64,000 bases of DNA from Epiperipatus broadwayi (lineage: Eukaryota > Onychophora > Udeonychophora > Euonychophora > Peripatidae): contig JAQFVV010000017.1 of the NCBI GenBank assembly GCA_028023455.1, forward strand, positions 436,001 through 500,000, written 5' to 3'. Made by a program: the position numbers and the translations under genes. The notes under the pieces were generated by a model, which had not been told where the DNA came from, did not search any database, and saw nothing but the letters and a program-made list of their open reading frames with translations. Positions 32,291 through 44,924 of the stretch are shown one piece after another. The first letter of the stretch is position 1, and each line of letters opens with the position of its first letter.

Positions 32291-34419
32291 AAATGTTATT
32301 TATTTACATTTTAAGTACATAGTTGTAAACAATTATGTGTGTGCATGTAATCTCTAGTACCTTTATCTGATATCATACCCATATATTGTTTAAAAGATCG
32401 TAATTATAATAGTAGATTTTAATATTATAAGCTTGCACTTGAATAGAAAAATATGTAATTAATTGAAATAGATATAAAGTCACATAATTTAGAAAGAATA
32501 GTAGATGGATAATAAATAAAAATTAAATATTATCTGTGTATTTATTAAATGATAAATGCCATAAATAAGAATTATGGCACTGCAAATTAAATTAATATAA
32601 CTATTATTATTTTATCTAATAAACATTCACCATCTCTGATTACATACAAAAAAAAATTAATTAATATAACATATGGATATAATATTAAACAAAATAATAT
32701 ATAATAAAAGAAAATACTAGAATTAACTCTAAATTTTCAATATACTAACATTTAAATAAATAGAAGCTATATCCAGCTTATGGCATTAAAACTACTGAGG
32801 ATGGTAGATATGATATAAGCTAGCTTTTATTTAGTTATGTATTGGTATATTGAAAATACTCCAATATTTTGTTTTAATATATATATAATGTTTTGTAGTT
32901 TTCATTATGTAAACATTAAATTAATTTCAGGAAAATATATGAGAAATGAGATCACATATAAATAAAATGATTTATTCTTCTAGAGGAAATATAAGTAAAT
33001 CTTTGTAGCAAAAAGGGCAAAACTGCTTTTTAAAAGCCAATGCAAAATAGCATTCCCACAGACAAGTAATGTTAGAGAAGACATTACTCACCAAACTAGT
33101 AAAATTGCATATTTTTTTTTGTTTCCTACTTTCTAGCTAAAAATAGTTAAATATCTATTTATTGGCCAATAATTAAATGAGCAACTTTTTGGGTCTTTGG
33201 ACAATTATATAAAAAGATACTTAATTTTTTATTTAATTTTACTCAGATTCAAGCCAGAGTTACTCAAACTCAAACCCAGAGTCATAGTTACACCTTTATA
33301 TATAAATATATTATATAAGGGTGGGAGAGCAAGATGGAGTGAACCTGTGGTAAAATGGAGGAGATGGAATGAATGATTAATCATCATCCATCCCCTAATA
33401 AATGTAAAATCAATAATTTACAAAAGTATAATATTTAAAGTAAGATGTTATTACAAAATGTCAAAGTAATGTTTACAATCTAAAACTTATGAGAGATATT
33501 ATATGTTATAAGAGAGATAATAAAATAATGTTTAATATCACAAAATATATAACTAAAATATATTAAAGGAAGCAAGAAATCAAGAGATTTCTGTAAGAGA
33601 TCAGCCCAATTAACTCATTACAGAAATTATAAGCATCATTAACTATATACATCACCAAAATTATAATAAGTATAAGTAATACTTAAGAGAAAAAACTATT
33701 CATCATCATGAATGATCAATAAAAATGCATCAGCCCAATAAATTAACAGTTCATCTTATTGCTGTATTTAAAATATGAATCAACAGTCAATCTTGAGACT
33801 GGATTGGAAATGGGTCTTCCATAGACCAGATTAACTACAACAAAATTGTTATATATTGTATATTTCATGTTTAAAATGTCATTTCAAAAGTGAATTATTT
33901 AAAACAACTCACATTAAATATGTGATGCAATACATTGGTCTGTGGTTTCTTGCATATATATACAGTAGTATATGTCTACCAATTCTTTGGCAGGCTTATG
34001 ATTAGGTATCATTATCAGGAAAGGATAATTCAGGTAATTTGTTGGCATGCCATGAACCATCTGTCTAGGGATTGATGAGCTTTAGGCCAGCAAGCTGTCT
34101 AGGATAATTGATCCACTTGAAGTGACTCTGGCTTCTTGTGAATCAAAACTCCAGTATATAGAACTATAGAGCAGCTGCTTCATTGCATTCTTCCATCTTC
34201 ATAATTGTTTTCTGTTTTGATCTGCTAGAAAACTCTTCTGCTAGCTATTTTTAAAAATATTAGTCAACTCTGACCAAAAACTAAAAACAAGACTTTGCAG
34301 CTGGCCAATTTGGGCTATTGTTTCTCAAAAATACTAAAGCAAACTGAACTGATATTTTTATCAGCCCTTTTTATAAAAGACATCTGTTTATTTTCCTTTG
34401 TAATTACATCTCCACATCA
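32291..34419. other. Intergenic, nothing recognised
   Basis: About 2.1 kb, A/T-rich. Less A/T-rich from 33950 to 34200, but no frame or repeat family recognised there. Confidence 0.45.
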
Positions 34420-35300
34420 CCTAAATAGTGAATCTTTTATTAATATTGTCTCATAGTTTATTTTTTCCTACTTCATTCATAACATTCTCTTCCACCTTCT
34501 GGACTTCCTTATCATTCCTGTTCAATAATCCCTTTATCTGCTCACACTTTGTCTCTAATAATTTTAATTTTACTTCTACATTTTTACATGTTCCTCTATA
34601 TTACTTATCTTTTGGTTAACCATCTCCATTACACTACTTATTTTTTCATCCATATCTCTTGTCACTCCACTAAAAACATATCTATTCTATCTTCCTTAGC
34701 TACATTTTGTTTCATTTTTTGTGACATTCTCTCTTAAAAATCTACACCGAGAAACCATTTTTTTACTTCTTTTATCACATTTACACATTGTTTACATAAC
34801 CATACACCTGTTACTTCCCTCTTACTCTGCATTTCAAAAGATAAACCTTGTCACATGCCTATTTTCTTCTGATCATTATATATACATTGTAGAATACAAA
34901 TGCAATCCATATTCCTTATTTTTCAAATCTTCTACACTATATTTAACTTTATGATTCTGCTAATCTTCAAACTGCTTTATACAAAAGGAGAAAAAAATTT
35001 CTTTTTTTAAATGACATCAAAATGCCTTAAAAACATTATCTTCTTTCTCAAATCACTCTCCTTCTTAAATCAACAACTCTTTAATAGCCAAACTACTACA
35101 AAACAACTAATCTCATGTACTACTTAATTTTAAAGCCTCCTTGCAGTAACACACACACAAAAAAAAATATTTTTTTTCTTTTTATATTTAAGATGGCCTA
35201 ATGAAACACTTTTTAAATGTTATCAATATTATTTTCTTTCTTCACCTGATTTTTTTTCAGTTCCACCCAGTAAGCAAACAATTTTAGTAGTAGTAATTTT
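34420..35300 (-). pseudogene. LINE ORF1-like fragment (coiled coil)
   Basis: The minus strand near 34820-34420 gives a Cys-containing segment (VWLCKQCVNVIKEVKKWF) followed by a Glu/Lys-rich helical stretch (DEKISSVMEMVNQKISNIEE, then NRNDKEVQKVEENVMNE). This is the usual pattern of non-LTR ORF1 proteins with a zinc/PHD-like motif and a coiled coil. It lies on the same strand as the LINE ORF2 pieces next door but downstream of them, so it is a separate truncated copy. Frameshifts present. Confidence 0.5.
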
Positions 35301-35369
35301 TCTGGATGATATTCAAATATATATATATAAACTTTAACATATCTTGCAGAACAATTCAATCATGTCAGC

Positions 35370-36840
35370 ACATCATGATGTGATGTGATGCACTATGATT
35401 TCTCCTTATACAGAATCAGGAATCTCTCAGCCACTATACCCAGACAAACCTGTTAGCCACTTCCCTTTCCATTCCCCACCTTAAGTTTTTCCCCTGTTCT
35501 TCTCTATCCTGATCAGTTCCCATTTCCACAACATAATTTTTGTCAATGCAATGGCCATTACATTTAAATCCCCCTTATCTTTTCCCAAGCCCATCCTAAA
35601 AACAAAGAACCCATGTTCTGTATAATCACTTTGTTTATATTTATTCTTTCACAACTTTATTATTTGTACTCTTTCTGCTTTCAGTCATTTAAGTTAATTA
35701 ATAGGTGCTTAATATTTTCTATGCCTTCCTTACACAACTTGTAGACAAAGTCACCCACATTTTTCCATTTATGTGTATATTCCCTTCTTGCTAAAGATCC
35801 TGTTTAAGGCTTAAACAGTAAATTACTTTCCTTGCTATTATCATAAATTAACTCAAACACAATATTTCATTTATTTCTATATATATTTAAACTCTTTTTA
35901 CTCTCCATAATAGTTTTTCATCTCTCCAACTCCCTATTCTTTATTAATGCTTCTATTCTTCTATTCCATTCCTTGCCACTATAACACTCAACAATTCTCC
36001 TAACACAATCATCCCACCTTTTGTATAAGTATACTGACATCAATTCCTTATTCAAATCTTCTGCATACAGAATTATATTTCTCACCCATCTTGTTGCCTG
36101 CCCTTTATTCATAACGCAATTAAATACTATTTTGATACTCTTTTATCATCCATAAATTGTAATCTACTGAAAATTTTCATTTTGCTTTTTGCATCTCTCA
36201 TATTAAAACATGATCATCCTATTTTTCCTTGAATTGCCTCCTTTGCTGTCCACACATCTGCATCTAATGCATGTCTTCCTACTTCTCTTTGTAGTTTTCT
36301 TACAGTAATCTAATACCCCTGTACTAACACATAACCCATCATTACCATATGTTAACCCTGCTAAAGTCACTTCCTTACATACTATTCTAGCTACATCATA
36401 TTTATTATATGAAAACACTGTCAATTTCTTTATCAATCCCTTTTTTTCTTTGCCTCATTTACCAACTTTTTCTCCCATTCATCAAAGCAATTTATCTGAT
36501 CACTTAAGATGATTCCCACATAGTTATATATATTCACCACACTTAACTTTATATCCCCCAATAAAAATTCTGTCTTCTTTTTCCCCAGTATTAATCACCA
36601 TTACTTTTGATTTTTTTTCACTAAATTTAATCCCCATCTCTTTACTTACCCTTGTGCATGTCCTCAGCATAACTTCCAGATCTTCCCTTTTTTCTGTGCA
36701 CAAAAAGACATCATCCACAAATAAAAGGTCTGGCAATGTATATACTTCCTTTCCACCTTCTAATGGTATCTCTATCCCTCTTCCTAGTCTTTCTATTGTT
36801 CTCTCCATTTCTTTCAAATACAACAAAAACATGTCATGTG
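35370..36840 (-). pseudogene. 5'-truncated LINE copy, reverse transcriptase to 3' tail
   Basis: The minus strand opens inside the reverse transcriptase: LPDLLFVDDVFLCTEKREDL at about 36740-36690 (the YADD-type box reads FVDD), then KEMGIKFSEKKSKVMVINTG. Further blocks follow: YNKYDVARIVCKEVTLAGLT (36403-36344), then WVRNIILYAEDLNKELMSVY (36082-36023), and traces of the C-terminal HLLIQC-type finger near 35730. The tail (36-bp motif with AACCTGTTAGCCAC inverse) ends near 35375. Clade uncertain (Jockey/CR1/L2-like). Dead by frameshifts and stops. Confidence 0.68.
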
Positions 36841-37185
36841 ATGCAGTGGGACTTCTCTTTATATGGAGTCAGGAATCTCTCAGAAACTATGTCCAGAAAA
36901 ACCTGTTAGCCACTTTACCTTCCCTTTCCATTCCCCACACTAAGTTTTCCCATAATCTGCTCCATCCCATGTCTATAACATAATCTTTGTCAACTTCATG
37001 GCCGCCATATCTAAATCTCCCTTATTTTTTTCCAAATCCAGCATAAAAATCAATAACCCACTTTCTGTATAATAACTTCGTTTATATTTATTCTTCCATA
37101 ACTTCATTATTTGTATCCTTTTTGCTTTCAAGCATTTACATTGAATTAACAGATGCCTAATATTTTCTATACCATCCTTACACAT
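36836..37185 (-). pseudogene. Second truncated copy of the same LINE, 3' end only
   Basis: A 70-codon open block at 37185-36973 contains MCKDGIENIRHLLIQCKCLK. Its Cys/His spacing is that of the zinc-finger-like C-terminus of non-LTR ORF2 proteins. It continues through KLWKNKYKRSYYTESGLLIF and then the shared 3' UTR tail ending near 36836. The same C-terminal text, more decayed, occurs at about 35.58-35.75 kb. Confidence 0.68.
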
Positions 37186-37189
37186 ATGA

Positions 37190-37310
37190 TGTGTGATATA
37201 TCATATATCACTTGCACATGTGATGTGATGTATTTGGCTTCTCCTTAAACGAAGTCAAGAATATCTCAAGCAATTATGCCCAGATAAACCTGTTAGCCAC
37301 GCTAAGTCAC
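37190..37310 (-). repeat. Third LINE tail of the same family
   Basis: ATGTGATGTGATGTATTTGG, CTCCTTAAACGAAGTCAAGA and AAACCTGTTAGCCACG. Tail only. Three copies thus end in the same orientation within 2 kb. Confidence 0.65.
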
Positions 37311-37966
37311 ATCTGCAGCCACCTAGTTAAAAAATGTTATTTTAAAAATGTTGAAAAAGTGCTGCAAGAAGCATGTCAAAAAGGATTAAATATCCATTTG
37401 ATAAAAAAAAAAATTAATGAGAAGGGATGGAAGTATACAAATGATCTGATGTAAAATGTACAATTGTTTGATTAATGGGTTTTAAAAAATTGTTTTAAGT
37501 AGGAGGTAATTTAGATGTATGCCATCTTTATTAAAACAATCCAGTGTCTTCCGAATTTTGAACGTCTCTCCAATTTTTCTTTTGAGTATCTTAAAGGGAT
37601 AGGATTCCTGTGTTTAAAAAATTCTACATTGTGACCAGGATGGAGGGAGCTTGCTAATAATGATGACAAGTGTCATCCAACCCAATAATTAGTATAATTA
37701 TACTGTTAATTATACACAACCTGGATAAATATATCATTTATATGTTTAATATATATATGTATGTGTGTGTGTGTCATTATGCATACATCAATATTTTGAA
37801 CAGAGTAATTCTACTATAAAATATAATTATTACGGTTGCCACATTGATGTATTTGTGCATCCTACTTATAGTTTATATACAGAATTTAGTTCATATAAAT
37901 ATATAAAGTTTTTTGTGTTAAATCGTGTATTATTTTGTTATTAAATTCTGTGTTTTGACAATATAA
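37311..37966. other. Intergenic, nothing recognised
   Basis: A/T-rich; TG microsatellite (about 12 bp) near 37763. Confidence 0.5.
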
Positions 37967-38097
37967 CATTCATCATTATCAAGGTTAAGATCTTAATGAA
38001 GATTGGTTAGATCTTAAACAAATACACAGTTGAACACAAAAAGAGTTTTAGATCTAACAGTTCTTCATTAAGATGTTCACTTTGACAATAATGAATA
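37967..38097. repeat. Hairpin, about 50-bp arms
   Basis: CATTCATCATTATCAAGG and TCTTAATGAAGATTGG (37967-38018) are mirrored at 38046-38097 (ATCTAACAGTTCTTCATTAA, then TTGACAATAATGAATA). It abuts the tRNA-like SINE at 38.12 kb and may be its companion. Confidence 0.65.
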
Positions 38098-38123
38098 ATA
38101 TTTCATCGAAACATCATGAAGTT

Positions 38124-38213
38124 ATCAAGCATTGGTGGTCGAGAGATCAGCAACAGCAGTTGTCTCGGTTAGCGGGTTTGCTTCCCAGCTGATGTTATGA
38201 CACATGAGAAAAA
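38124..38213 (+). repeat. tRNA-derived SINE fragment (SINE-3)
   Basis: CAAGCATTGGTGGTCGAGAG (A-box region) and GGGTTTGCTTCCC (B box), then GATGTTATGACACATGAG. The minus copy at 56.95 kb has better boxes (GTTGGTGGCCTAGTGG and GGGTTCGCTTCCC). Head only; no tRNA function expected. Confidence 0.68.
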
Positions 38214-39955
38214 AACAATATGATGTTAATAAAACAATTAGCACTTTATTAAGACTTGATTTACATCATATAACCATAAAAATATTAAATATAAAGCATA
38301 TATAATTTAAAAATTGAATTATATGCACACTTTTTCTAACAATAATTATCCAATCTTTCTGTTTTGTCATTTTTTATTACACATCTGGAAACCTTTTGAT
38401 GCTTTTCCACAAAAAAATATCTTGCTTTCAGACATTTCCATGAGCTTTCAATTTCTATAACTATTAGCCTATCTATTATGAATAGTCTTTATAATAGCGT
38501 GTCTTGATTTGTCAATTCTAATACTGAACTGGTACCATGTTTTTATAAGTATGTTTTGTTCATAATTTCAATATTGACAAATTATCATGTATGGAATTTT
38601 AAAAGGCTGCATTTTAATGTAAAATTCACTGTAATCATTATCATAATCTTATTTTGCCAACCCAGATAATTATAAATTGGTCAATCCATTTTTAAATGAT
38701 ATGAAAAGCAGCATTACATGACAGAGTTTAAGCAAAATTAGATTACAAGTTGTAATCTTGATTATAAATGTGTTATTTAAAAATATATAAAGTTTTTTTT
38801 CTATTTAAAAATATAAAGTTTTTTTTCCCAAACAGGTTAAATATTTGATAGTAAGGTAATATAATAAGACAGAATACTTGACCATTATTACTAGACTCTC
38901 ATTGCTTACCATCCACTTATCTAAACTTATTGTGGAATTTAGTAATACTTTCTATTAGCAATATGGCTGCCATCAACAATGCTTATGTGAAAATTAATGA
39001 TTTCTTGTTCTATCTCACAAAATATTCTTTGGAAAAAATAATAAATAAATAAAAACAGTACAAAATTTATAATATTTTAAGTGTTTTTATATTTGTTAGT
39101 AACTTTTGTAATTTTTTCTCTACCACTTTGACAAAACTCTGACAAAGAGTTGATATCTTGCAGAAACAAAACCTTCTCTAGATCTGCTATATATCTGTCT
39201 ACAGACTCTTAAACATAAGAATGTACAGATATTTTTTATGTATGAAACAGTATGTATGAAACATATGCATGTGGCATATATAAAGATATATATAGAGAGA
39301 GAGGTAATAATTAAATTATTAAAAGAATCAAAATTAAAATGAACTTTATTAAAATGTATGATTGTATATAGTATGTATATATTCACACATATCTGTAAAC
39401 AATAAACTCATGTAGAAATCAATTATGCTGAAATCTGGTTTGAAAATGCATCAAAATTATTATTCTTTTTTGTAAGAAAGATAAAAATTTGTATAATTAA
39501 AAATTTTATATTTCATAAATGTATATTATACGCATTATTTTATATGTACGTTTTGTAACCATAAAATGTTAAATGAATAAAATAGTTTCATGTAAACTTT
39601 TTTAGTTTTGTATTTATTTTCCAGCTAGTCAATTTTTTATTAATGTTTTTGTAGTAACGTAAAAGAATGAGAATAGTAGTATAGACAGTTATTTGTTATA
39701 TAAAATTTATGTGCAATTATTTTTTTTAAAGTAAGAATAAATCCAAGATATGCCAATAATTATAACCCTGTGGCATATCGGGCGTAAAATATAATTTATC
39801 AGATTATATTAATAAAGTTGATGTTGTTTATAATACAAAATGTAGCGTAGGATGTAAAATTGCTTGACGAAAAATTGTCAGTTTATTGATAATATATTTT
39901 TTTTTAACTCAGATAATATAAATATTATATAAACTGGATTATAATTTATTAATAT
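38214..39955. other. Intergenic, nothing recognised
   Basis: About 1.7 kb. Contains a small tandem duplication (AAAATATATAAAGTTTTTTT, 38780-38830). No coding trace. Confidence 0.5.
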
Positions 39956-39959
39956 TTGG

Positions 39960-40365
39960 TTAAGAGCAGAGAAAGTTTATAATAGGTTGGTAAAAGAGCA
40001 GTTACGTAAGAATCTCGTTAAAAAGAAAATGGATAGAATTTTGATAAAAATTATATATGGGTATAGATGAATATGTTTAGAAGTTAGAAGATTTGGAGTA
40101 AATAAAATTGGGGCATGAAATGGATCTTAAACATGACTACTCGTGTATCAGTGATGTTTAGGATGTATTTGTAGAATTTGAAGAGAGAATTACTATTGGT
40201 AAATATAAAATATAATAAAATAGAGAAAGAATTGACACATAAGATATATTTTAAAATCATTAATAGTCACAGATAATATTGTGCTAAGAATTTATGACAA
40301 AAAGATAAAACTGATTTTAATAAAGATAAGCCAAAATTATTAATTATAAATAAGATATAAATGAG
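39960..40365 (+). pseudogene. Decayed LINE reverse transcriptase fragment
   Basis: Plus-strand frames read EKVYNRLVKEQLRKNL near 39970 (family: EKAYDRVxRExLW), MDRILIKIIYGY near 40030, and DFNKDKPKLLIINKI near 40315 (family: KxNxxKSKxMVIN). These fit the palm and thumb of non-LTR reverse transcriptases with stops between. Clade not assignable. Confidence 0.45.
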
Positions 40366-41155
40366 AGATGGTTATTAAAAATATATATTTATTTAAATCT
40401 GAGATTGTTAGGTTGTGAAAAGTATATGAGTATTTAATAAAAAAAGAGAGAAAGAAAAAACAAAAGAAAAGAGAAAATAGTAAATATAATATAACTAAAA
40501 TGTGCATTTTTTTTTTTATATAAAAGATTATAGATGTATCGAAATATATGAAAGAGGATTGACATTCCGGGCTTACGACATGCCAATGAGATAATTGGTT
40601 CTCATAAAAGAAATAATAATTCTTAAGAAAAAGCACAAAAAATTTTGAACGTATGCTAAAGAAAAATTTGTGGATCGAGTTTTTATATGATAGAAGTGAA
40701 ATATGAAATTTTTTCTTTTTTTTTTTAAATTAAGTTGGCTAAAATTTAATTGTAAAAAAGAAAGAAACAAAATAGATTATAAAGTTGACAATTTTTTTTT
40801 TGTTCTATAGAATTTCTTTTTATAGGTACTTATTTACACATAATTTGTAAAGTCAAAAAGAATTGTAAATATTCATAATTAAAAAGCAGTGGAATAAAGA
40901 AACAAATAGAGACAGAAATGGATAAAAATGAAATATAGAATAAAAATGTAAGAAATAAAAATATCCAAAATAAATAAAAATCAAATAATAATAATGTACT
41001 ATATTTATTAAATCATAATTTCTAATAAAAATGATTTATTTATTTGTTAAAATATTATAATATAATCATTAGTTAAAATGATGCTTTGGGAATTATTTTA
41101 ATTCTATATAATGTGAAAATTAAATGAAGTTAATTCCAAATATGACTACTAGGTA
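40366..41155. other. Intergenic, nothing recognised
   Basis: Purine-rich stretches (AAAGAGAGAAAGAAAAAAC near 40440) make long but meaningless minus-strand frames of Phe, Ser and Leu. Confidence 0.5.
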
Positions 41156-41159
41156 TTTG

Positions 41160-41870
41160 TAATTTTTTTTTTTCCAATTCATAACTATCAACTTTTATTT
41201 TCTTCCTCTGAGAAATCCACTGAACATTACTTTTGTCATTTTAGCATTTATTTTTAATTTTGTTTTTTTCTTTTTATATGATTACTCTTACAACATTTCC
41301 TGAAACTGATATATTATTTGCAAATGCAACTACATTATCTATAAATTCTAAGTAGCTTAACTAATTTTTATGAATTTTTCCCCCATAGTTTTTCATTTTA
41401 ATTCACAATGTACTTCCTGTAAAAATGCTGGAAAAATATTTAGAGATATAAAATAATTCCTCATAATCTTATCATTGCTGTTGGAGTTTGGTGAATATTA
41501 ATCAGAATGTACAATAAGATGGATTAATGTCTTGATGAATCAAAATTGTAATCACTGTGAATACTTTTATGGAATCAAATATTTTTATCATAATCTATAA
41601 ATCTAAAGCATTATGGCAACTCATATCCATTGGACTTTTAAAAACTTTTAATATTTAGATATGATCCATGGCTTGTTAACATGGTTGATTATGATTCAAT
41701 GTTCATTGACCATAAGTTATAATTATTGGCAAAGATTTTGTATACAACAGATAGACCACTGATATGTCAAACCTTTCTTAAGTATCAATACTACTATTGT
41801 ATTTTTCTAGTCAACTAGTACATTAGTATCATTTACTCAATGTTGTGTCTGGCTGCAAATAATACAAGTA
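41160..41870 (-). pseudogene. Decayed RTE-type reverse transcriptase fragment
   Basis: The minus strand gives text like WKNTIVVLILKKG near 41800, PAFLQEVHCELKWK-type text near 41410, HLQIIYQFQEML near 41300 and KLKINAKMTKVMFSGFLRG near 41230. The last corresponds to the LKMNxxKTKVMF motif that follows the FADD box in RTE proteins. Stops are frequent. Confidence 0.5.
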
Positions 41871-41936
41871 AAATATTTTTCAATTATTTATTAGTATATA
41901 CAATAATGAAATTACAATAACTATATATATATATAT

Positions 41937-43927
41937 TGTAACAGTAGCTGGGTTCAAACCCTGTTACAAGAAAGTGAAAAGCGCGTACGCATTACCCTCA
42001 ATACAGGTATATATTCAAGCGGGTGATAAAGGGTTAAAAATATATATAATTATACATATATATACATGCATGAAGTAAATTTTAAACTCCTTTTCTTTAT
42101 TATTCTTTTTTTTTGTTAGAAAATAAATGGGGAAGGGATTGATTAGTAAGCATTATTTATTTTAGAATGTTTTACTTTTAAAATATTACAAATTAACAAA
42201 ATTACAGTTGTGCGCAAATATGTTATATATTGTTTAGAATATTGATTTAAGTTTCAATTATATTTCAAATTAACAAGGGTAGCGAAAAAGAAATATTGTA
42301 TATGCCTTCAAGCAATTCTGTGTTTGAATCACAAATGCTAATTACTGCAAAAATAAAATTCCAAGAAAAAGCCAAAGAATGTTTGACCAAAAAGAATAGA
42401 TACCAGGTATGACGGAACCACCAAAACAATGGAAATGTAAATTTAAAGAAATAAAAGTAATTTGGAAAGGAAAACCTATTCAAAGAAAAAGAATTAGATT
42501 GGAGATCCGATAAAAAAAAATTCCTTTGTCTGAGAAATGAAAATTAATTAGACAAAAAATTAATTAATGAGAATTTGAGAAAGGAAAAAGACAGTATTCA
42601 GTTAGATTGTGACCGCTGAGTGAGGCCGACTCATAAAGATATAGAAAAATATATTTAACATGATGGGGTAAGGAACATATGTAAAGGGCTTCATTACCCA
42701 CAGCTGATGTGAACTGACTCTAAACTACCTGCTGCCGAAGAACCTAGGAACCTAGCGAATACTCCGGATTGCTGAACATAAAATGAAATAGAAAAGAATC
42801 GTACGTCCCAAAATATGAATTTATTTGATTTGAAAATTATATTAGACAAGATTCCACCTACGGCTCCGCCATTACTTATGGACATTTAAGTATCAGACTC
42901 CGTAGAAAGAAATTATATATTGAGCTTTCATAAGGCAACTTCAAATACTACTAGATCACGGAAATCCACTTGATATGCTTCATTACATTCTAATCCCATA
43001 CCCCGGGGTTTCATCAGGTAAAGTGAACTCTGTTTTTATATAACTCAGAATTGCTTATAGCTACCCTCGAAAATAACAAACTTTCTTAAATTATTTCATA
43101 ACGTAAAATTATTGCATACAACTGTATAGTAAAATTTTTTTTTCTTATATATATATAAATTAATATGTGTTCATTCTAAATTAAATGTTTTATTGTTTCA
43201 TTTATGATTTGGGAACTTATTATATATTTTAAATGGGAGGGATAAGAATTGATTTACATAGATAGCGTTTAGATATTAATAATAAAATTTAGTACAGATT
43301 TATCTTTGCGTTAGAGTTATTCAGTAATTATCATTTACATTTTCTAATTACTTCATTTGCCAAATAAATTCCAATGATTCAAATATGTCCGAGGTAAATG
43401 GATACGTCTATAAGTGCATTATAAATTAATTACAAACCTATATTTTTTGCGTGTTATTATCTCCGTTCATCCGATAGGTTTTCCTCCCCACCCTGGGAGT
43501 GAGTTAGCTTGGGTCAGGCACCTCGTTAATTGGGAAATATAATTCTCACCATAATAGTGAGTTTGGCACTTGAGGTCATCGATAAATTGATGCTCATAAA
43601 TATATTCTCCCGTAGACATTTTTTTTATATTTAGATCTTATTCAAGATACAAGGGCTACCGGAAACTTTTATTCATTTATCTTAAATCCTATTTACGCAA
43701 CACTTAAAATTTGCATCAAGTAAACAATACTTGTATGAATAATTCGTATCAGAATTTTCTTTGGTGGGTAATATGTAAGTATTACTTACAGGTGTTATGG
43801 CGACTAGACAGCCATAGAAATTCCATCTAGTCTTCAGTTAGGCTCACTTGTCCATTTCTTGAGATCTATATTATTTGGTTTAAGTTCACCAACGTTGGAT
43901 AAGAGGTGAGAAAGGAGTCGCCTGTTA
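41937..43927 (+). repeat. Left (5') LTR, 1,991 bp
   Basis: Begins TGTAACAGTAGCTGGGTTCA. Matches the right LTR throughout with scattered substitutions and small AT-run indels. Small minus-strand open blocks recur in both LTRs (42483-42265 and 42885-42694) but this only reflects LTR identity. Confidence 0.82.
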
Positions 43928-44243
43928 AAAATGGCTTTCCAATGTTTGGGGTTATGAAAGTAGGAGAATGGCAGGTTAATAAAAATAAATTAATTATTTG
44001 TTCGTTTTTGCATGAGTTTAATTATTTTGCCTCACAAATATTGCTTTAGAAAATAAAGCACCAGACAGGGGAAAAAATAGGAGTGAGAGGGAGAGGTTCA
44101 ACAATAAGGCAGGTAACAGTCAGTATAGTATTTGGTGAGCTGGGGTGAGGAGCCCGGCACATTATATATATATAGAAAAAAATTTATGTATCTCACAGAT
44201 AAAGCAGGGGAAACCGATATGTTGAATATTATAGTTACAGGAG

Positions 44244-44924
44244 ATGGAAGAAAGAATGGAATTAAGATTTGAGGAAATGAAGGAAAAACAGGATATGTTG
44301 TTAGAGATGCAGAAAAAGCAAGAGGTTAGAATGCTAGTAATAGAAAAGAAACTTGACGAGCAGTTAGGGGAAGGTAAAGAGGAAGAAAACCCAATCCGAA
44401 GAGAGGACGACCTAGAAGAAGAGCAAACAAAAGCCGAGATAGAAAAGAAAAAGGAAGTAAGAAAAAAGAAAGACCAAATAGAGGAAAATAGTATAGTAGA
44501 AGACAAGGAGGATTCTGTTACATGCTCAATATCACAGTCGGAGGTAAACCAGTTCCTGAAAATTAGAGTGTGCACAGGGCAAATGGATGATGCGACAATT
44601 GAAAATTTAAAAAGCTTAGAAAGATATGTTGACTGTGACGAATGGGGAAGTAACCGGGGACAAAAGATGCATGAAAAATACTTTACCATTAATGTATGTG
44701 GAAGTAAGAATGGACAAAGGATATATGTATGGAAAAAGAAGAGAAATCATGGGAATTTTTTTATAGATATCATTATTTTAGACCTCAAAATAAGTATACC
44801 CCATTTTGAAGTCTTTCCGACAGGGGGGCATAGTAACAATAGCTGGGTTCAAACTCTGTTACAAGAAAGTGAAAAGCGCGTACGCATTACCCTCAATACA
44901 GGTATATATTCAAGTGGGCGATAA
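44244..44924 (+). CDS. Coiled-coil protein of the LTR element, gag-like candidate
   Basis: 226 codons starting at the first ATG after an in-frame TGA at 44223. Residues 1-85 are a Glu/Lys/Arg-rich predicted coiled coil (MEERMELRFEEMKEKQDML). Residues 86-175 are a mixed, more globular segment containing LERYVDCDEWGSNRGQKMHE. The last 30 residues run through the polypurine tract into the right LTR and are probably not original. No zinc knuckle, protease or polymerase motif. In position it is where Gag would be, but I see no homology. It could be a mobilisation cofactor, a captured fragment or the remains of a larger ORF. Confidence 0.5.
   Translation: MEERMELRFEEMKEKQDMLLEMQKKQEVRMLVIEKKLDEQLGEGKEEENPIRREDDLEEEQTKAEIEKKKEVRKKKDQIEENSIVEDKEDSVTCSISQSEVNQFLKIRVCTGQMDDATIENLKSLERYVDCDEWGSNRGQKMHEKYFTINVCGSKNGQRIYVWKKKRNHGNFFIDIIILDLKISIPHFEVFPTGGHSNNSWVQTLLQESEKRVRITLNTGIYSSGR

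Noticed and set aside
34428-34954. Several overlapping plus-strand hydrophobic frames
   Set aside because: Antisense of a Glu/Lys-rich LINE ORF1 fragment, which reads as Phe, Ser and Leu on the opposite strand.
38066-38115. CATCGAAACATC near SINE-3 as another hammerhead
   Set aside because: A hairpin ATGAA/TTCAT precedes GAAA, but no CUGANGA is present (TTGACAA at best) and stem I does not form.
44162-44689. 175-codon minus-strand frame opposite the LTR-element ORF
   Set aside because: Ser/Phe-rich shadow of the coiled-coil ORF on the plus strand.
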